A stretch of 64,000 nt of DNA. It comes from Flexivirga aerilata (GTDB lineage: Bacteria; Actinomycetota; Actinomycetes; Actinomycetales; Dermatophilaceae). Below the pieces are notes generated by a model. The model ran no database searches, was not told where the DNA came from, and saw nothing but the letters and a program-made list of their open reading frames with translations. Below are positions 62,652-64,000 of the stretch, piece after piece (positions within the stretch are counted from its first letter, which is position 1; each line of letters starts with the position of its first letter). The stretch covers positions 372,001-436,000 of the forward strand of contig NZ_JABENB010000001.1 of assembly GCF_013002715.1 (NCBI RefSeq). The letters are read 5' to 3'. The position numbers and the translations under genes are program-made.

Positions 62652-63704
62652 TCAGGACAGGCGGTCCATGAGCTTGCGGACGGTCGCTGCCCACCGTGCG
62701 CGAGTTGTCTCCACGGTGCCGTTCGCGACCTTACGGTTGTTCTCCGCGTGGGTCGTGATGAGCTTCCTGTCGGTGGGCTTTGCACCCGCGAGGGTGCACA
62801 GCAGGTAATCCGTACGTCCGGACCGAACGCCGCGATGACACGCAATGTGACCACCGTGCTCGTCAGTTCGCTGCCAGCGCCTGCCGACGATAGGCCGACC
62901 AATGCTGTTTGCGAACTCGATTGCAGTCGCTGGACGACTCTCAGGATCGACCGAGAGCGCTGCGTTGACGGCCCTCGCCAGAGAGTCGGGGACGTGGGGC
63001 GCTACGTCACGAATCTTTCTCGGTAGGGTCGTCGCCACATGCTTCAAATGATCGTCCTCCGCCAGTCCCACGAACTGATGAGGCGGTTCCCCTGTGAGTA
63101 AGTGAAACAGCGTTGCGGCGAGCGAATACACATCGCTTCGGCGGGTGGCGTACGGCGGTTCGCCAGCGACGACAGCCTGCGCAACCTCTGGCGCGACCGT
63201 TGCGGCCGTGCCTCCGTGGGCAATTCCGGCGCCGGTTGGATCGATCTGTCCTGCCATGCCGAAATCACCGACAAGGCAGTTGCCTCGGCCGTCCAGAAAC
63301 AGATTGTCAGGCTTAATGTCGTTGTGCAGCAGGCCACAGTCGTGCCCTCGCTCGATTCCCTGGCAAGCCTGCTGGATCCATCGAACCGCTTGGGCGACAT
63401 CGAACCCGACGCTGGGGATGCGCCCACCGATCGTCCCCTCCGTGGCGATAGCTGTCACAAGGAATGGTTGGCCCAGATGCGTGTCCGCATTCCTGATGGG
63501 GAGGATGTGGTCATCGACGAGATGGCGAAGGATCTGCGCTTCGCCCCAGACACCGAACGGGTGGTTGGTCGGGCGCAACAACTTCAGTGCCACGACATCC
63601 CGTTCGTGATGGTCAAAGACCTCCAGCACGTCCCCTTGACCGCCACTCCCGAGAAGGCCACGAACCTCGTATCGCCCATCGATCAAATCTCCGACCGCAA
63701 ACAC
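62652..63704 (-). CDS. Atypical serine/threonine protein kinase
   Basis: 350 residues. Kinase fold: Gly loop LLGSGGQGDVLEV, Lys41 in VALKLL, Glu55, catalytic loop LLHNDIKPDN (His127-Asn-Asp129, Lys131, Asn134) and DFG at Asp147. The HRD arginine is Asn, so it is a non-RD kinase, possibly not activated by loop phosphorylation. C-terminal ~80 residues (GRRWQRTDEHGGHIAC ... ATVRKLMDRLS) are a separate basic domain without an obvious match. No membrane segment, unlike PknA/B. Codon use is less GC-rich than the core genes. Confidence 0.85.
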   Translation of the reverse strand: MFAVGDLIDGRYEVRGLLGSGGQGDVLEVFDHHERDVVALKLLRPTNHPFGVWGEAQILRHLVDDHILPIRNADTHLGQPFLVTAIATEGTIGGRIPSVGFDVAQAVRWIQQACQGIERGHDCGLLHNDIKPDNLFLDGRGNCLVGDFGMAGQIDPTGAGIAHGGTAATVAPEVAQAVVAGEPPYATRRSDVYSLAATLFHLLTGEPPHQFVGLAEDDHLKHVATTLPRKIRDVAPHVPDSLARAVNAALSVDPESRPATAIEFANSIGRPIVGRRWQRTDEHGGHIACHRGVRSGRTDYLLCTLAGAKPTDRKLITTHAENNRKVANGTVETTRARWAATVRKLMDRLS

Positions 63705-63719
63705 CTGCTAAACGATACT

Positions 63720-64000
63720 GTGCTGACCATGCGCGCAATGGGGCTGGCGGTGGAGATGAAGGCCGATCAAGCACGTTTGCGCGCTGTCATCGTCAATGAC
63801 TCGTCCGGCACAGCGGTGCTCGAGCAGTCCTTTGAGATGAGCGGATTGGGGACGGACTTGGCGACGAGGCTGCGCGATACCGCAAAGGCCGTCGGAACAA
63901 AGATAAAGACGCTGGCCCCTGACACAGTGGTGATCAGGCGAGCCGACAACTCACCCGCCGCATCGAGGCGAGAGTCGACCAAAGTTCGACTGTTAGTGGA
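63720..64000 (+). CDS. Partial protein of unknown function, divergent from the kinase
   Basis: Starts GTG 63720 or ATG 63729 and runs off the right end (~90 residues seen). Reads MGLAVEMKADQARLRAVIVND ... LEQSFEMSGLGTDLATRLRD ... PDTVVIRRADNS ... STKVRLLV. The pattern of a beta-hairpin start with regular helices is compatible with an RNase H/actin-like fold, a guess only. Only 15 bp separate it from the kinase start, so they likely share a control region and may be partners. Confidence 0.5.
   Translation, partial: MLTMRAMGLAVEMKADQARLRAVIVNDSSGTAVLEQSFEMSGLGTDLATRLRDTAKAVGTKIKTLAPDTVVIRRADNSPAASRRESTKVRLLV

Overview
The window is high-GC DNA from an actinobacterium. Evidence: a WhiB protein, a Tad/Flp pilus cluster of the actinobacterial type, many GTG starts, ATGA/GTGA stop-start overlaps and Lys-rich topoisomerase I tail. 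Gene order is strongly syntenic, from memory, with the Mycobacterium tuberculosis block holB - topA - DECH helicase - tad cluster - acs - nudix/nth/crp - MBL - RidA - ArsA pair - whiB4 - ponA2 - metallophosphoesterase - tRNA-Pro. Codon habits and the short GTATGCC/GTCATACG words suggest a member of Micrococcales (Dermacoccaceae or Intrasporangiaceae-like), but the species cannot be named from this.

Layout. 1-10.2 kb: a partial secreted lipoprotein hydrolase, holB-tmk, a hypothetical carbohydrate-binding-like protein, a beta-lactamase-fold hydrolase, a lipoprotein, topA and a DODA-type dioxygenase. 10.3-18.6 kb: membrane proteins, a ceramidase-like protein, a methyltransferase, AIM24 and STAS proteins, the DECH/DUF1998 helicase, an operator-controlled membrane protein and a GNAT. 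18.7-24.0 kb: a lipase-like hydrolase and the seven-gene tad cluster. 24.0-24.6 kb is a gene-free stretch with terminators, a CRP-like site and a candidate 6S/Ms1-like small RNA. 24.6-28.2 kb: a degenerate Fic protein, a membrane protein and acs. 28.2-29.8 kb: repeats bracketing a PD-(D/E)XK-like gene. 29.9-36.0 kb: nhaA, a holin-like protein, nudix, nth, crp, a PP2C phosphatase and an MBL hydrolase. 36.0-42.4 kb: a secreted lysozyme, a lamin-tail-like secreted protein and a resorcinol/hydroxyquinol catabolic operon with an AraC regulator; these interrupt the conserved order. 42.4-53.9 kb: nudix, RidA, DUF4177, an amino-acid oxidase, a kynurenine-formamidase-like hydrolase, the ArsA pair, whiB, ponA2, yqeY, a phosphoesterase and a fructosamine kinase. 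54.0 kb: tRNA-Pro(CGG).

From 54.3 kb to the end lies a defence-type island beside the tRNA: hsdR - hsdS - mrr - unknown - PIN nuclease - hsdM, then a small ORF, an excisionase-like HTH protein, an atypical Ser/Thr kinase and a divergent partial gene. A type I restriction system, a type IV Mrr nuclease and a PIN-domain RNase interleaved in one gene run is the most novel arrangement here.

Three families of interspersed palindromic repeats lie between genes. One family appears to have inserted into hsdR in frame with its internal TAG changed to CAG, and copies of it coincide with the stop codons of two other genes.
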